Assembly (NCBI GenBank): GCA_002189035.1
Contig: NEEC01000010.1
Coordinates: forward strand, 1,984,001-2,048,000
Source of the DNA: Utricularia gibba
Taxonomy: Eukaryota; Streptophyta; Magnoliopsida; Lamiales; Lentibulariaceae
Length of the DNA stretch: 64,000 nt
Reading direction: 5' to 3'
Part shown: one piece after another, positions 37,140 to 50,047 of the stretch
Numbering within the stretch: the first letter of the stretch is position 1
Layout: each line of letters opens with the position of its first letter
Program-made: the position numbers and the translations under genes
Notes under the pieces: model-generated
Seen by the model: only the letters and a program-made list of their open reading frames with translations
What the model was told of the DNA's origin: nothing
Database searches by the model: none

Positions 37140-37604
37140 ATGTACAGCCCAGAGGTCTGCGATTGCATTGGGATGGAGAGTTGCGCCGATTTCGCATCCG
37201 ATGTGGAATGCACGCGCCGTTGGGGAGGGGGTATACGGGGAGCGGCGCGGCGGAGGGCGGCGGGGAGGGAGTACCCTCCGCCGATTCAACGGCGGGTGAA
37301 TGTGACGAGGTACGCGACGCCGGATGGGCGGTTGATTGTGAGAGAAGAGAAGATCCAACGGCAGGAGTATTTCCAGGCGGAGCGATCGAATGGGCGACTG
37401 GTTCTCCGCCTCGTAAATATCATCGACCGCGACGACGACGACGCCAGGGATGATGAGGAAGGAAAGGAGGAGGAGGGTGGGAGGGTGAGGGATCTGACGG
37501 CGGTGGTTGATTCCAGCGTCTATTATGGCAGAGGAGTGAACAACTGCGGCGGTTTCACGGCGACGGTGGAGACAGTGCCGCTGCGTTCGCCGCTTCGTAC
37601 GTAA
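37140..37604 (+). CDS. FANTASTIC FOUR (FAF)-like protein, DUF3049
   Basis: Intronless, 154 residues from the ATG at 37140; another ATG at 37173 (MESCADFAS) is possible. An ORF beginning at 37047 overlaps the TATA-like tract and is unlikely to be the start. The conserved FAF block is REYPPPI, then TPDGRLIVREEKIQRQEYF and RSNGRLVLRLVN, followed by an acidic run of Asp/Glu as in other FAF proteins. FAF proteins modulate shoot meristem size through the WUSCHEL/CLAVATA pathway; FAF-like paralogues are less characterised. The coding region is GC-rich (Arg/Gly-rich around RRWGGG and AARRRAAG) compared with its flanks. Function is inferred from the domain only. Confidence 0.82.
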   Translation: MYSPEVCDCIGMESCADFASDVECTRRWGGGIRGAARRRAAGREYPPPIQRRVNVTRYATPDGRLIVREEKIQRQEYFQAERSNGRLVLRLVNIIDRDDDDARDDEEGKEEEGGRVRDLTAVVDSSVYYGRGVNNCGGFTATVETVPLRSPLRT

Positions 37605-38302
37605 AACCGGAACCTTTTTCTTTTTTTTTTTACATTTTACCCCTTGAATTTCTTTGTTATCAGAGAAGTACTCCTTCAATTTCAGGCATTTACGTTTCAG
37701 TCATACCAAAATATTGCTTCTCTCCCCCCAAATCCATGTGCTTGTATTTCGATAAGTTTTAGGATTCATTAATTTTTTTTATTTCAAAAAAAATTTCCAT
37801 TTATGGCGGTGAATGCATCACTGGAAATTTATCCAGATCGGGTAAAACCATTTACCAGTGCGTTACAGCCTGTAAGTCGGGAACATGCATGCATGCCGTT
37901 ACCAAATTGCGTGCATTAAATTTAATTACATTCATTTACCTTATTATATAACCCAAAGACAAAATCGTACACGCATGGGGAGCGTGATGACACGCGTCGT
38001 TGCCTTGCCATCCTCAAAAACATCAATTATAAAAATATTCGAAAATTCCAATTTGTATCATACTGTATTTTTTATGAATAATATTAAATTTTAACAAAAC
38101 ATCAAACTTAGGGTAATATTCACATACAGAATTGATAATTAATTTATTTATTAAGGTAAAAATGTCTAAAAGTAAGGTTTATTTTCTCAAATGAATAGAT
38201 GTGTTAAAAAAAAGGCAATTTTGGATATTAATTTATCTGGGAGAACAAGGCAAACAAATCCAGAAGTACAGAGCAACTTCTCAAAGAGCGGAGAGGAAGG
38301 CG
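37605..38302. other. Convergent 3' intergenic region
   Basis: Between the FAF-like stop and the eL30 stop. AT-rich, with short T and A runs. No gene seen. Confidence 0.5.
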
Positions 38303-39424
<1,122 letters not shown>

Positions 39425-39645
39425 TGTCGGCGGCAGGAAACCAGAGATCTTCCGCGAATCGCCAGACGAGTCAAAAGAGACCGTGCATTTTTCTAGGGTT
39501 TCCTCTTTTATGGGCCGCATTCTAAACAATCCCCAAGGCCCATTTCTAAGAGAAACTCCAGGCCCATGTTACCTTCAAAACATTCCCTCTCTTCACTGAA
39601 CAGCAGACACTCAAGATCCACAACCTGCCTTCGTTATTCTGCATC
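39425..39645. promoter_or_regulatory. eL30/HIPP intergenic promoter: telo-box and site II elements
   Basis: Within 221 bp between divergent genes lie a telo-box (TAGGGTTT on plus, 39494-39501), TGGGCC at 39511-39516, and GGCCCA at 39537-39542 and 39561-39566. This is the textbook plant ribosomal-protein promoter arrangement, oriented toward eL30. Whether it also drives the HIPP gene is unknown. Confidence 0.75.
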
Positions 39646-40366
39646 ATGATCCCGAAAGAAGCCCTAAAAAACACAGACCAGATCGCTCTCACTGCAGCAC
39701 CTGAAAATAGGAACCACCCCACTCAATTCCTCATCCCAAGCAAGCAGAAACAACACCCAAAACATCCCAATGTGTCCAAATCCATCCACCACCCCCCGTA
39801 TAAAGACACCCAAATGCACCAACAGAATGAAACCGGGGCAGAGCTTCTGATCAGAAAGATGAGTTCTTCAGAGTTTATTGAGTACAAGGTTACCAGAGAG
39901 GGGAACCTCAAGAAGACTCCGCGGTATCCGATCCCAGTCTCTCTACGAGTCTTTGGCATGACTAAAGCAAGCGCCGAGATGCTTAAGAAAGCCCTCTCCC
40001 AGCTCCCTGGTACGTGACCATTGTTCTTGATCAGTCAACAAGGGTGCGTTTTTTGATCACATGTTGTTAGGGGTGGAGAGAGTGGATGTGGAGAAGGAGC
40101 ACCAGAAGGTGATTGTCACTGGTTACATGGGGCAGGACGAGGTGATCAAGAAAATTAAGAAGATGGGAATGAAGGTGGAGCCATGGCGGTACCTCCCCTA
40201 CAACCACGTCGCGCATCCGTACCACCCCTCCGTGTACGACCCCCGAGCGCCGCCGAATCATGTCCGGGAGACGAGCGACCCGGCGGTGCTGAACATGCAC
40301 CCCGATGAGGAGAGGGTGGCCACCTTGTTTAGCGACGAGCCTCGCAAGTCGTGCTATTTGATGTAG
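39646..40366 (+). CDS. Heavy-metal-associated isoprenylated plant protein (HIPP)-like, without CxxC
   Basis: Two exons (to 40009, and 40071-40366; 61-nt intron). The protein is 219 residues if the ATG at 39646 is used, or 148 from the ATG at 39859 (MSSSEFIEYKVTREG). The stretch between is Gln/His/Pro-rich and may be UTR. The HMA fold is recognisable: VSLRVFGMTK, LKKALSQLPGVERVDVEKE and KVIVTGYMGQDEVIKKIKK. The metal-binding MxCxxC loop is replaced by GMTKASAEM, with no Cys. The protein ends KSCYLM, a CaaX farnesylation motif, typical of HIPPs. It is therefore a membrane-attached HMA-fold protein that probably does not bind metal by the normal site. HMA/HIPP proteins are also known effector targets, but nothing here shows that role. 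Confidence 0.85.
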
Positions 40367-41604
40367 TCATGCTCTTCTTTACCGTGTGAATATACTACAC
40401 TACTACTAATGAATCACAGCGGACAGACACCATTTGTCTTACCCTCCTCCCTTCTAGATTCTATTTGACTTTCCTGGACCTCACAGTCAACGGTCACACG
40501 AGTGGGTTCATCTCACCAATAGATGGCAGCGCGTGGGCCCCACCACCTTCACCAATTTCAAGCAGATGTGATTGGATTCGGCACTATGTTAGAAAGTAGT
40601 TTGTGCTCCTCGTTTGTATTAAATATTTCTAAACGGGAAACATTAAAAATTTAAAATGATGTATATTTTTTATATGGTTTCAATCTTTATCTTGGATAAT
40701 TTATCATATTTTTATATCAGTGTCTTTTTTTCTATTATCAATTATAATTGAAGTTTTGTCGCTTCTAAACACCACATGACCGGCCGACCAACCAGGACGC
40801 TGATTGCGCCTAACACGATTTAGATTAAGTGAGCGCCGGCCGGGTCGGACGCGGCAGACCTCGTGACTCGTTTCACATTGGTATGTCGATTGAAATGGAT
40901 TGTTAAGTATAATAATTCTTTATTATTATTATTAATCTCGTATATTTTATATTGTTTTTTTCGTAGAGTTTTTTGAACAGGACGCTGCTAACCTGGTTCA
41001 CGTCCAGGTGCGTTCATCCCAGACACGCAGGGAGGTAAATGCCTCGTAATCACTCCCTGAGCTCCGGCACTTTCTGCAATAAGAAAAAATCTCTACATTT
41101 ATTTGCTAGGTGACTGCTGTTTCTTCGGTTTTCTGGGGGATGCAACGGGCAAGAAGATAAATCAATACCTGGTATTGTGAGTCCCGGCTCCGGTTCGTAG
41201 GATTGCGCCTTGAGGGTTCCTTCAATCATCGCTCTGAAGGGCCCCGGTGCCTGCAGTCAAAAGTGCATGTATTTTATTCCGTGTTATGCGGTCCCATTGC
41301 CAAAGACCGGCTCTCCAATCATCTTCTCTGCCTTTTAGCATCTTGATTAGGTTTAGAGGCGTGAACACGAAGCCTATGAGTGTGATGTTTGTGCAGCCAA
41401 CCTGTGGATTAAAATGTGAATGAAAGGTGGATTAGTAGGAATACTTTTCTCACCTGGAAGAGAACTGAGGCAAGCAATATGGATGCTTCCGTTGACCATC
41501 TTTCTTGCTTTAACCTCCTCCATCGCCTCATTCAATTCTTCAACAAAAGTTATTCTACCTTTCAGGTATAAATGTGCATGTGCTGAAGGGCTGTCTCTGC
41601 ACCA
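40367..41604. other. Intergenic between HIPP and sulfate transporter genes
   Basis: HIPP 3' flank, an AT-rich stretch 40600-40960, then less AT-rich DNA 40960-41600. In 41030-41400 the minus strand has splice-like blocks with short open frames that I cannot assign to a gene (see findings). The remainder is the sulfate transporter 5' UTR and promoter. Confidence 0.4.
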
Positions 41605-44601
41605 ATGGCAACCAAGGAAATGGGAGATGAGGGCATTCCGTCTTGTGAGAGTGATCATCGGACACTGCCATACAAAGTTGGTGTTCCTCCAAAGGAGAAG
41701 CTTTGGACTCGGTTTTCCAACGCAGCGAAGGAGACTTTCTTCCCGGATGACCCTCTCCGGCCGTTCAAGGATAAGTCGAGGCCTCGGCAGTTCCTTCTTG
41801 CGGTGGAGGCTTTCTTTCCGATTCTGGGGTGGATCAGAAGTTACAACTTGCAGAAGTTCAGAGGAGACATCATTGCAGGGATTACTATTGCCAGCCTATG
41901 CATTCCTCAGGTATAGTTCTTTTGCTGAATCCTCATGACCCGGTGGTCTCATTCCCCTTGGCTTTCTTCGATGGATCAGGATATCGGATACAGCAAGCTG
42001 GTGCACTTGCCACCACAGTTTGGTTTATGTAAGTGAAGCTTCACAGATCTCCTTTCACTTACCGTTAAGATGGATGAGTAGGAGCTTGTGTCTCTGAGCA
42101 TACTCTATTTATGACTGTATTCATCAGATACTAGCTTCGTCCCACCGTTGGTCTACGCGTGCATGGGCAGCTCAAGGCACATAGCCATAGGGCCAGTATC
42201 TGTAGTATCCCTCCTGATGGGGAGTTTGCTCCAGAGTGAGATTGATCCTGTTAAGAATCCAGTGGACTATAGAAGACTAGCATTTACGGCAACGTTTTTC
42301 GCCGGTATAACACAGGCTGGCCTTGGCATGCTCAGGTAACAAACATTCCTGTTATTTCATCGAAAACTCTAGCAGCGGATGATTGCAACTCAGAGCTAGT
42401 ACTTTTGCCTCTCTACAGGCTGGGATTCTTGATTGATTTCTTGTCCCATGCTGCTGTTGTTGGTTTCATGGGTGGCGCTGCCATCACCATATCACTCCAA
42501 CAGCTAAGGGGTTTCTTAGGAATTCAGAAATTCACCCAAAACACTGATGCAGTCTCCGTTATGCACTCAGTCTTCGGCTCAGCTCACCATGGGGTTAGTA
42601 TCCTCTTCACTTTCTCTCTTCAATACCTGCTCGCTTACTGACAGAAGGACTGGGACTGAGCATTTTTCAGTGGAACTGGCCCACGATAGCCATCGGAAGT
42701 GCATTTCTTGTGCTTCTTCTAGTTGCTAAGTACATCGTAAGTGATAGTAATCCACAAGCTGCATCTGTGCTCATCATACAGAAAATCTTTCCATATTCCT
42801 TATCATATAACGTGATGTATAGGGAAAAAGGAACAAGAGGTTCTTTTGGGTACCTGCAATTGCTCCACTTATCTCTATTGTTCTGTCAATACTCCTTGTT
42901 TATGTTACCCGGGCCGATAAAGCAGGAGTACAAATTGTAAGACCACTTTCCATTTGTCGTCTGCCGCCCCTGAACTACACTCCATATGAATTCCTAATAT
43001 CTGGCAACCAAACTTTTCTTGTATTAATGCAACCAGGTGAGGCATATACAGAGGGGGTCAATCCACCATCATTAAGAGAGATATATTTCACTGGTGAATA
43101 TGTCTTGAAAGGGTTTAGGATAGGCGTAGTGGCTGGCATCATTGGACTAACGGTCAGCTGCTACATAAAGTAACTCTGCTGTATTTTTCCACTGGGAGGA
43201 ATGACAACTGATACTGAATTGGTTTTACCTGCAGGAAGCTGTGGCCATAGGAAGAACATTTGCTGCGATGAATGACTATCAAATTGATGGAAACAAGGAA
43301 ATGGTGGCTCTAGGAACAATGAATATTGTCGGTTCATTCACATCGTGCTATGTAGCAACAGGTCTGCCTGCAATGTTCACTCACATTATCTGCCTTCTAG
43401 AGAAGATCTAGAGATTAATCTTCTCTTGCTGAGATTACTTGCAGGGTCCTTCTCTCGTTCATCAGTAAATTATATGGCTGGATGCCAAACTCCCGTATCC
43501 AACATCATTATGGCCACCATGGTCTTCCTGGCTCTACAGTTCATCACACCACTTTTCTATTACATCCCAAATGCAATCCTAGCTTCCATCATCATCTCTG
43601 CTGTGATCGGCCTGATTGACTACCATGCAGCAATTCTAATCTGGAAGATCGACAAAATAGACTTTGTTGCTTGTATGGGAGCCTTCTTTGGTGTTATTTT
43701 CACCTCTGTTGAAACTGGCCTCTTGATTGCTGTAAACACTCATCCCATATAACCTTTCTTCACCTCAAACCTCCACATAATGAGCCAATACTAACCAGTC
43801 TCTCCCTCAACAGGTTTCTATATCATTTGCTAAACTGCTGCTACAAGTAACCAGACCAAGGACAGCCCTTCTTGGAAAGATTCCACAAACAAGAGTTTAC
43901 CGGAATCTGCAGCAGTATCCGGAGGCGAATAAGGTCCCTGGAGTGCTTATCATCCGAGTGGACTCGGCGATTTGCTTCTCGAACTCAAACTACGTCAAGG
44001 ATAGGTGACTTTCTCTTCCTTTTTGAACCTCTCTGCATACACTAGACTCAAAAATACCAGAATCGCAAGTGCTGCATTCTGATGTCTGTCTATCTGAGCA
44101 ACACTTGAACTCCGCCGATTGTCTACAGGATCTTGAGATGGCTGACAGACGAACAAGAGAGTCTCGCATCATCTGGATATCTTCCAATCCAATTCCTGAT
44201 ACTAGAAATGTCTCGTACGTAAATTTCCCCGAAACGGATCCCAATTTTCAATTTCAAACGGTAACCCTATACGTCTGAATGTCCGATTGATTACCTTCTC
44301 CACAGCTGTGACCGACATCGACACAAGCGGAATCCATGGCATGGAAGATCTCCACCGTGCTCTCCAGAAGAAGAATGTTCAGGTAGCAGTCGAAACCTTC
44401 TCCATCGAATAAGAAACTTAACTCCGAAAATTGAGCAACCTAGCGTATTTTCTTCAGTTGGTACTCGCGAATCCGGGCCCGGTTGTAATCAACAAACTGC
44501 ATGCGTCCAATCTCGCAAACGTCATCGGCCAGGAGAAGATTTTTCTCACGGTGGACGACGCCGTACAGTGGTGCTCGCCGAAGTTCGCTGCGAATGTCTA
44601 A
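41605..44601 (+). CDS. SULTR1: Group 1 (high-affinity type) sulfate transporter, one-base frame issue in exon 7
   Basis: Thirteen exons: 41605-41910, 41980-42028, 42128-42335, 42419-42593, 42671-42736, 42823-42936, 43037-43152, 43235-43361, 43445-43731, 43814-44004, 44129-44214, 44306-44382, 44458-44601. SLC26/SulP features: FKDKSRPRQFLLAVEAFFPI, ASLCIPQDIGYSKL, SFVPPLVYACMGSSRHIAIG, FTATFFAGITQAGLG, FLSHAAVVGFMGGAA, EAVAIGRTFAAMNDYQIDGN, GCQTPVSNIIMA, and a C-terminal STAS domain with EMSPVTDIDTSGI. Pattern and intron layout match SULTR1 (plasma-membrane H+/sulfate symport) better than groups 2-4. With the natural acceptor at 43037, exon 7 loses frame at the G5 run 43053-43057. An extra G gives 648 residues; alternatively an acceptor five bases downstream (43042) restores frame with 646 residues. 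Confidence 0.92.
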
Positions 44602-45165
44602 AAATTATCGGAGAGGGAAGCTGAAGGCCTCGCCTACGCGTGGAGCCTGGGGTCCTGGTTCGGCGTTAACCATTCTCCGGGGACGGAACAGTAGCAATAA
44701 AACAAAGAAAAGCTAAAAGAAACAGAAAGAATAGGAGTCTTCTTGTAGCCGTACAATCTTCCCCTGGTGTTGCGCATGTAGTTTACAGTCTAGCGGCTGA
44801 GATTCTGTTTTCTCCAGATCCCAAATGCTTCATTTCAAGTGTATCTTCAATAGCCAGACGGATAGCCGTGGTAAAAGTATTGTGATAACTCAACCACCTC
44901 GCACTCTCCGGTCCCCTGGTTCGGCGGCGACAGCGCGGGTTTTCTCCGGCGATCTTCTCGGTGCTCCCTACATAAATATGACATTTTCGAGGCCTCAAGC
45001 AATTACGAAAGTTAATATTCATTTGCTCAACAAGAATGGTAATTATACAAATGAACGTGACTCTGTAAATGCCGGAGTTTCGTCGGCTTCAGCTTCTGAA
45101 ACCCGCTCGAAGATTATCCGGCGAGTCACCGGAGAACTTAAAAAGGCTTGCATACATAGACTACA
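44602..45165. other. Convergent 3' region of sulfate transporter and NAC genes
   Basis: Holds both 3' UTRs. A long plus-strand ORF at 44825-45469 is antisense to the last NAC exon plus UTR and is not supported as a gene. Confidence 0.5.
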
Positions 45166-47517
45166 TCAACCCACGGACCTCACTGGGGTTCCGCCGAACA
45201 TCCATATTGCAGCACAGAAGACTCCTAGGAGAGACACTAGGAGCAAAAGACAACTAGTTCTACCTTTGCCTGTACTTGGCAACACATTATTACCTGATAC
45301 AACATTCATATATCTGGTGTTCAATCTCAACCCACTAAAACTGGACATTCGCTCTAGTGCCCGATTCACAAATGCGCGTTCGGAGGCCGAAGCAGGAGTG
45401 GTAGGTATAGACTCCATATATGACCAGAGAGCAGAAGAGAACCACGAGTCGTTACCGTCATCTTCTTGATTGATTCCATTTTCACCGGCTCCGGCGGTGG
45501 CGCGGAGGTTTACATGATCAAAGCTTTGATTATCATGGGGGAAACCTACGGAGGGGAAAACTCAAACAACATTAGCAGCTAAACTAGGATGGCAAGCCAT
45601 TACAGCACGAGCTCCTTAGGCTCAAACTCCCCCATTTCTACTAGGGCTCAAGAGTTTTCGCCACCTTGAAGATGACATGGTGGCCTTGCCATACCATCCC
45701 ATCTGATCAAGATCTCATTGTGTCAGTCAACAAAATGAAGAAGCAGCTGCAGTGCAGTGAATGAAGGTATTCCTTTCATATCTAAAAACACAAAATGGTA
45801 TCGCAGTTGGAGTACCTGGATTCGACAAAAGGGCGATTTCCTGGTCAGATTCCGCAGCGTGGATGCTGCAACTCAGCCCATCCGTGTAGCTAAATTCAGT
45901 CACATTTGTAGGATGTTGCTGCATTTGATGAGCTGCGCTTGACACTGTGCTCATCGTCCCGATATCGTAGCCAAAGGAACTAGAATAACCTTGGGCCATC
46001 TGCCCTGATTCACTGATTCCTCCATCACAAAGGATCGACGACGCATCTTGGAAATCATACTCATTTAAGCCATCTAGTTCATCCAGCAGCAGCTCCCCGT
46101 AGGGTTGAACGGGGTATTGGGTAGCTGGACAGGGGCATAGCAGATCATCCATCTCTAGGAAATCTTTATCTCCAAAGATTTCCTCCTCAGTGAGACCGGT
46201 ATCTAAAACACTAAGAGCAGGAGTGGAAGAGAATTCAGGCGTTTCGGGTAAATGCAACAGAGTCATGTCTGTCTGGTTGAAGTTACTGGCTGGCTCATCA
46301 ATTCTCTGAATAAAAGTGTGGGGAACCGGTGGTAGCACGTCCCTAGCAGCATGTTCAACCAAGTTAGTCTCGGTTCCCTGCTCAGCAACAAGCTGGCCAT
46401 ATGTGATGGGTTCATCTTCGATCTGATTCATGAATTCCCTGAGATCATCTAGAGAGGACAAATATTGACCATTTTTGGGCATGATTTCCTTGATAGGCAT
46501 GGTGTCATCAGCACTCTTCGTTACAGGATTCTCCCCAACAATGAAAGGGTGAACCTCTAGATCTTCTTTATCCCAATCTTCTTCCCGGAAAGGAGCACCA
46601 TATTGTTCACCATTTTTGGGACCGGGGCCACTTTTCTTGAACACCTTGTACAATGCATAGTATTCCTTGGCCGTTGCACATCTTTTGAGCTCCTCTTCAT
46701 CCAAGGTGTACTCATGCATAACCCAGTCAGTGCGGTCTCCTCTTGGCGCACGGCCTCTGTAGAATACCAGCGTCTTCTTTATCCCAGCAGCACGAGAACC
46801 ACATGAGATGATTCTGTCTTTCCCCGTAGCTTTCCAGTATCCATGACCTGTTGCCCGATTCGACCTTGCTCCATTTGGGTACTTCCTATCTCTAGGACTG
46901 AAAAAGAACCACTGTCTGTCCCCAGTTCGAAGCTTTGACATCGCTGCAAGAAATAAGATGAAAGCATGGTAAGCAACATACCCAATCGGTGCAGTTCAAC
47001 CAAATCAAACAAGACGAAACCACCAAATAATTTTGTAAGACAGCCAGATCCTTCACAGATTAACAAAGTCTTGAAGCAACAAGTACAAAGCGAACGGGGT
47101 TGGGCGTCTTCTAATCATGTCTTATTATTGATGGCGAACCTCAAACCAAAAGAACAAGCGTAGATCAAATTTTCCAACTTCGGAACACAGAACTAGGAAT
47201 TTCCAAGTGTCCGATCAGGTGACCAGAGAAAGATAACCAAACACATACAGAACAACACTTAAAACATAAAAAAATCCATGAAAAACAGGGATCAGAAGGC
47301 ACAAGTCAACGCGAACAGAATCGAAAGAAAACCCACCAGGCAATTCTTCAGGATCACACTTATACACATCAGTCTCGCCGATCACATCCGTAAGGTGGCG
47401 TTTACGGCAGATCTTCCTCTTCAGGTAGTACCCCACGAGTTCCTCATCCGTAGGATGGAATCTGAACCCTGGAGGGAAAACTCTTTCATTATCCATGGAA
47501 TCGGAATCCAATCCCAT
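45166..47517 (-). CDS. Membrane-tethered NAC transcription factor, ANAC016/ANAC017-like
   Basis: Three exons (47517-47337, 46943-45816, 45545-45166) give 562 residues. NAC domain: [87 protein letters not shown] and [11 protein letters not shown]. The wording, with KRKIC in subdomain A and [12 protein letters not shown] after subdomain E, matches the ANAC016/017 (NTL) group. A long acidic activation region follows ([20 protein letters not shown]). The third exon supplies [15 protein letters not shown] and a C-terminal transmembrane helix ([20 protein letters not shown]). Such NACs sit in the ER membrane and are released by proteolysis to drive mitochondrial retrograde and stress genes. Missing exon 3 would wrongly suggest a soluble factor ending at 45727. 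Confidence 0.92.
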
Positions 47518-50047
47518 CTGAAAATCATAAAAAGTGAATCAAAAAATGGAAACTCAAATGACGAGAACTGGGGACTGTGTGGACAAAAGGAGAAGAATCG
47601 TGGGGAGGAAGGTTCTCGGAACCAGAGAGTGTATAAAGCGGAAATTTATCCGAAAATAAGGAGTGATATCCTACTTGCGCCTCCATCGCACTACCAAAGG
47701 CATCACTCTACTGTACAGTTGTTGGGAGCTCTTGATTCGTCGCAACAAATTACTATGTGTAGTCAGTGTTTTTGTCGTGTGGAATTCAACGTACTCAAAA
47801 ATTATAGTTTTAAAATGAGATTCAACCTATAATTCCATTTAACCATAGTTTTGACTTAAATTCTCTTCGCAACTGTTGAATCAAAATTAAATCGCTGTGC
47901 AAATATTACAAAAAATAAAAACAATTATATTAAATTAAAAAATATTTTTTTTATAAAAAATCATTAAATTAAACCTAAAAAATCATAGCTTATCGCTTTT
48001 TATCTCAAAATGAAGGAGTATACTGGTGATATATTATTTATATCTATATTAATTTTAAATATATTATGTAATATAATAAATAAATTAATAATTATTTCAT
48101 TCAATTATAAACATAAACTTTAAAATATTTTGACATTTATTAAGATGACATTAATAAATTGGAATTACTAATGTTTGACAATTGCATCGCAAACAACATA
48201 TTTTTTCTTAAAAATTAAATTTGCCCCATTTTAATATAATATATAAACCATTTTTTTTTGAATTTATTTGGAGTGAGACGCCGCCTCCTTTGACTGATCA
48301 ACAACGCCCATGCTGCACCACTAGAAGGAGGGTCCACCCGTCCGGTGGTTTTTCTCTAAATAAAACTAATTCATAGAAATGTGGCCTAAATTTGGAAACT
48401 GTGTGAAAATAATTAGATTTGCAAAATAACGTAATTCAATTTACAAAAACAAATCAAATTACGTATCATCATACGAAAACCGGGTCTATTAGAAAAATGA
48501 CCATCCAACATCAATTGTATCTTAGTCATCCTCAATTAAAAAATTTTACTTAAATATGTGAGAGAGAAGAGAAAAATGACTATATTTGTCAATAATACTA
48601 CGAAAACCATGTTTAAAAATTTGTATCTAAATGAAAGTATCAAAAATCACCTAAGCACATATTTCATCTGCGTATGATTTCATACCCTAAATTCTGAATC
48701 CAAATCCTAAAATTCAAACCATAATAGTAAGTGATTTCTATCTTAATTCAATAATATAAATTTACATCTTCAAAGATGCATTATGAAATTTGTATCACAA
48801 TACAAGGATAAATTTAAATAACATGTTATTCAATCATAATTTATAACTTCTATACTATGTAATTTTTTCAAGAATTCTCAATTTTATAATTTATTTATTA
48901 TATGGGCATGACAGAATTTCATCGAGTGCGGTTTAAGGTTTTATATCCTAAACTTTTAAATCACAAATAATAAAAGTTTATATGTCACTCAATGATATTA
49001 AAGAAATATGGTTAAGTTTGTTCATTGGATGCATGATGTAAAGTATCTGTTATACATAAGATAATTTTATATTTTTTTATAATTATATTTATTTCATAAT
49101 ATTCAAATAAATGAAAAAATTGCAAAAATAACGTTTCACATTTTGATCAATATAAAATTTTCAAGTTTTAAAATTGAAAAAAAGCATCTTAAATTATCAA
49201 AACAGTACAATGAAAATCAAATATTTTTTAAAATTTTTTAAAAATAAATCGATTCATTATGTTGTGAATCAACTTTGGTTTCAAACTTAACAAAATTTTT
49301 CGTATTAACATTTCAAGTTCGACGAATCGAATGACATCCCTTTTAGGGTTACATTGCTTTTGAATATTGTGATACATTATTATAATAGTATTAGGATTAA
49401 GACCGGTTAATTTTGATAATATGAGGAATTAAATATACAATTTCATAAATTTGGAAGTAAATTGTTTACAAAAAAACAATTTAAAAGATTTATGATATAA
49501 TTTTAAAATTTGAGAATCAAACTTTTTATATTGACTATAATTTGAAGAGGCATCAATAAACTCCATCCTCAAATAAACTTGAGAATTAAACTCATTTTAG
49601 AGTTAATCCACGGGATAAGGTGTCCATATATCTTACAAATATCATTTAAAAACTTAGTTACTTTGTAAATATCAAACCAAACCTAGTTATTTTCCTTAGG
49701 CATTTACCCAATTCACTTCCCTCGTTGCCTTTCCAGTAACATAATTACATTACCCACTTAGAAAAACTCAAACCTTAATGTTATCCTGTCAAATGCCTCG
49801 TGTACAGTGGTTGAGGGATTCAAAGCCGGACCCATTAACAATTAAATCAAAACACGCACTTCACGCGTTTTGGGGGGTTGGGTGATGGTATGTTCGAGCC
49901 CATGTCGGACAGGGGAATGTGCGAGGGGGAGGACGGGGTACGGAGGTTTCTCCTGTTTCAACATTGCAGACTCGTTGAACGCCGGTAGCTGTTCTTCATT
50001 CAGACCTTTCGATCAAGACGATCGAATTCATCAACTGTCCCGTTGAT
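47518..50047. other. 2.5-kb intergenic region, strongly AT-rich
   Basis: NAC promoter near 47520-47700. From 47830 to about 49780 the sequence is AT-rich with homopolymer A/T runs and stops in all frames. No transposon termini recognised. 49800-50040 is the EXO70 leader. Confidence 0.5.

Noticed and set aside
44825-45469. 214-codon plus-strand ORF
   Set aside because: It is antisense to the last exon and 3' UTR of the NAC gene, whose peptide ([11 protein letters not shown] and TM helix) is conserved.
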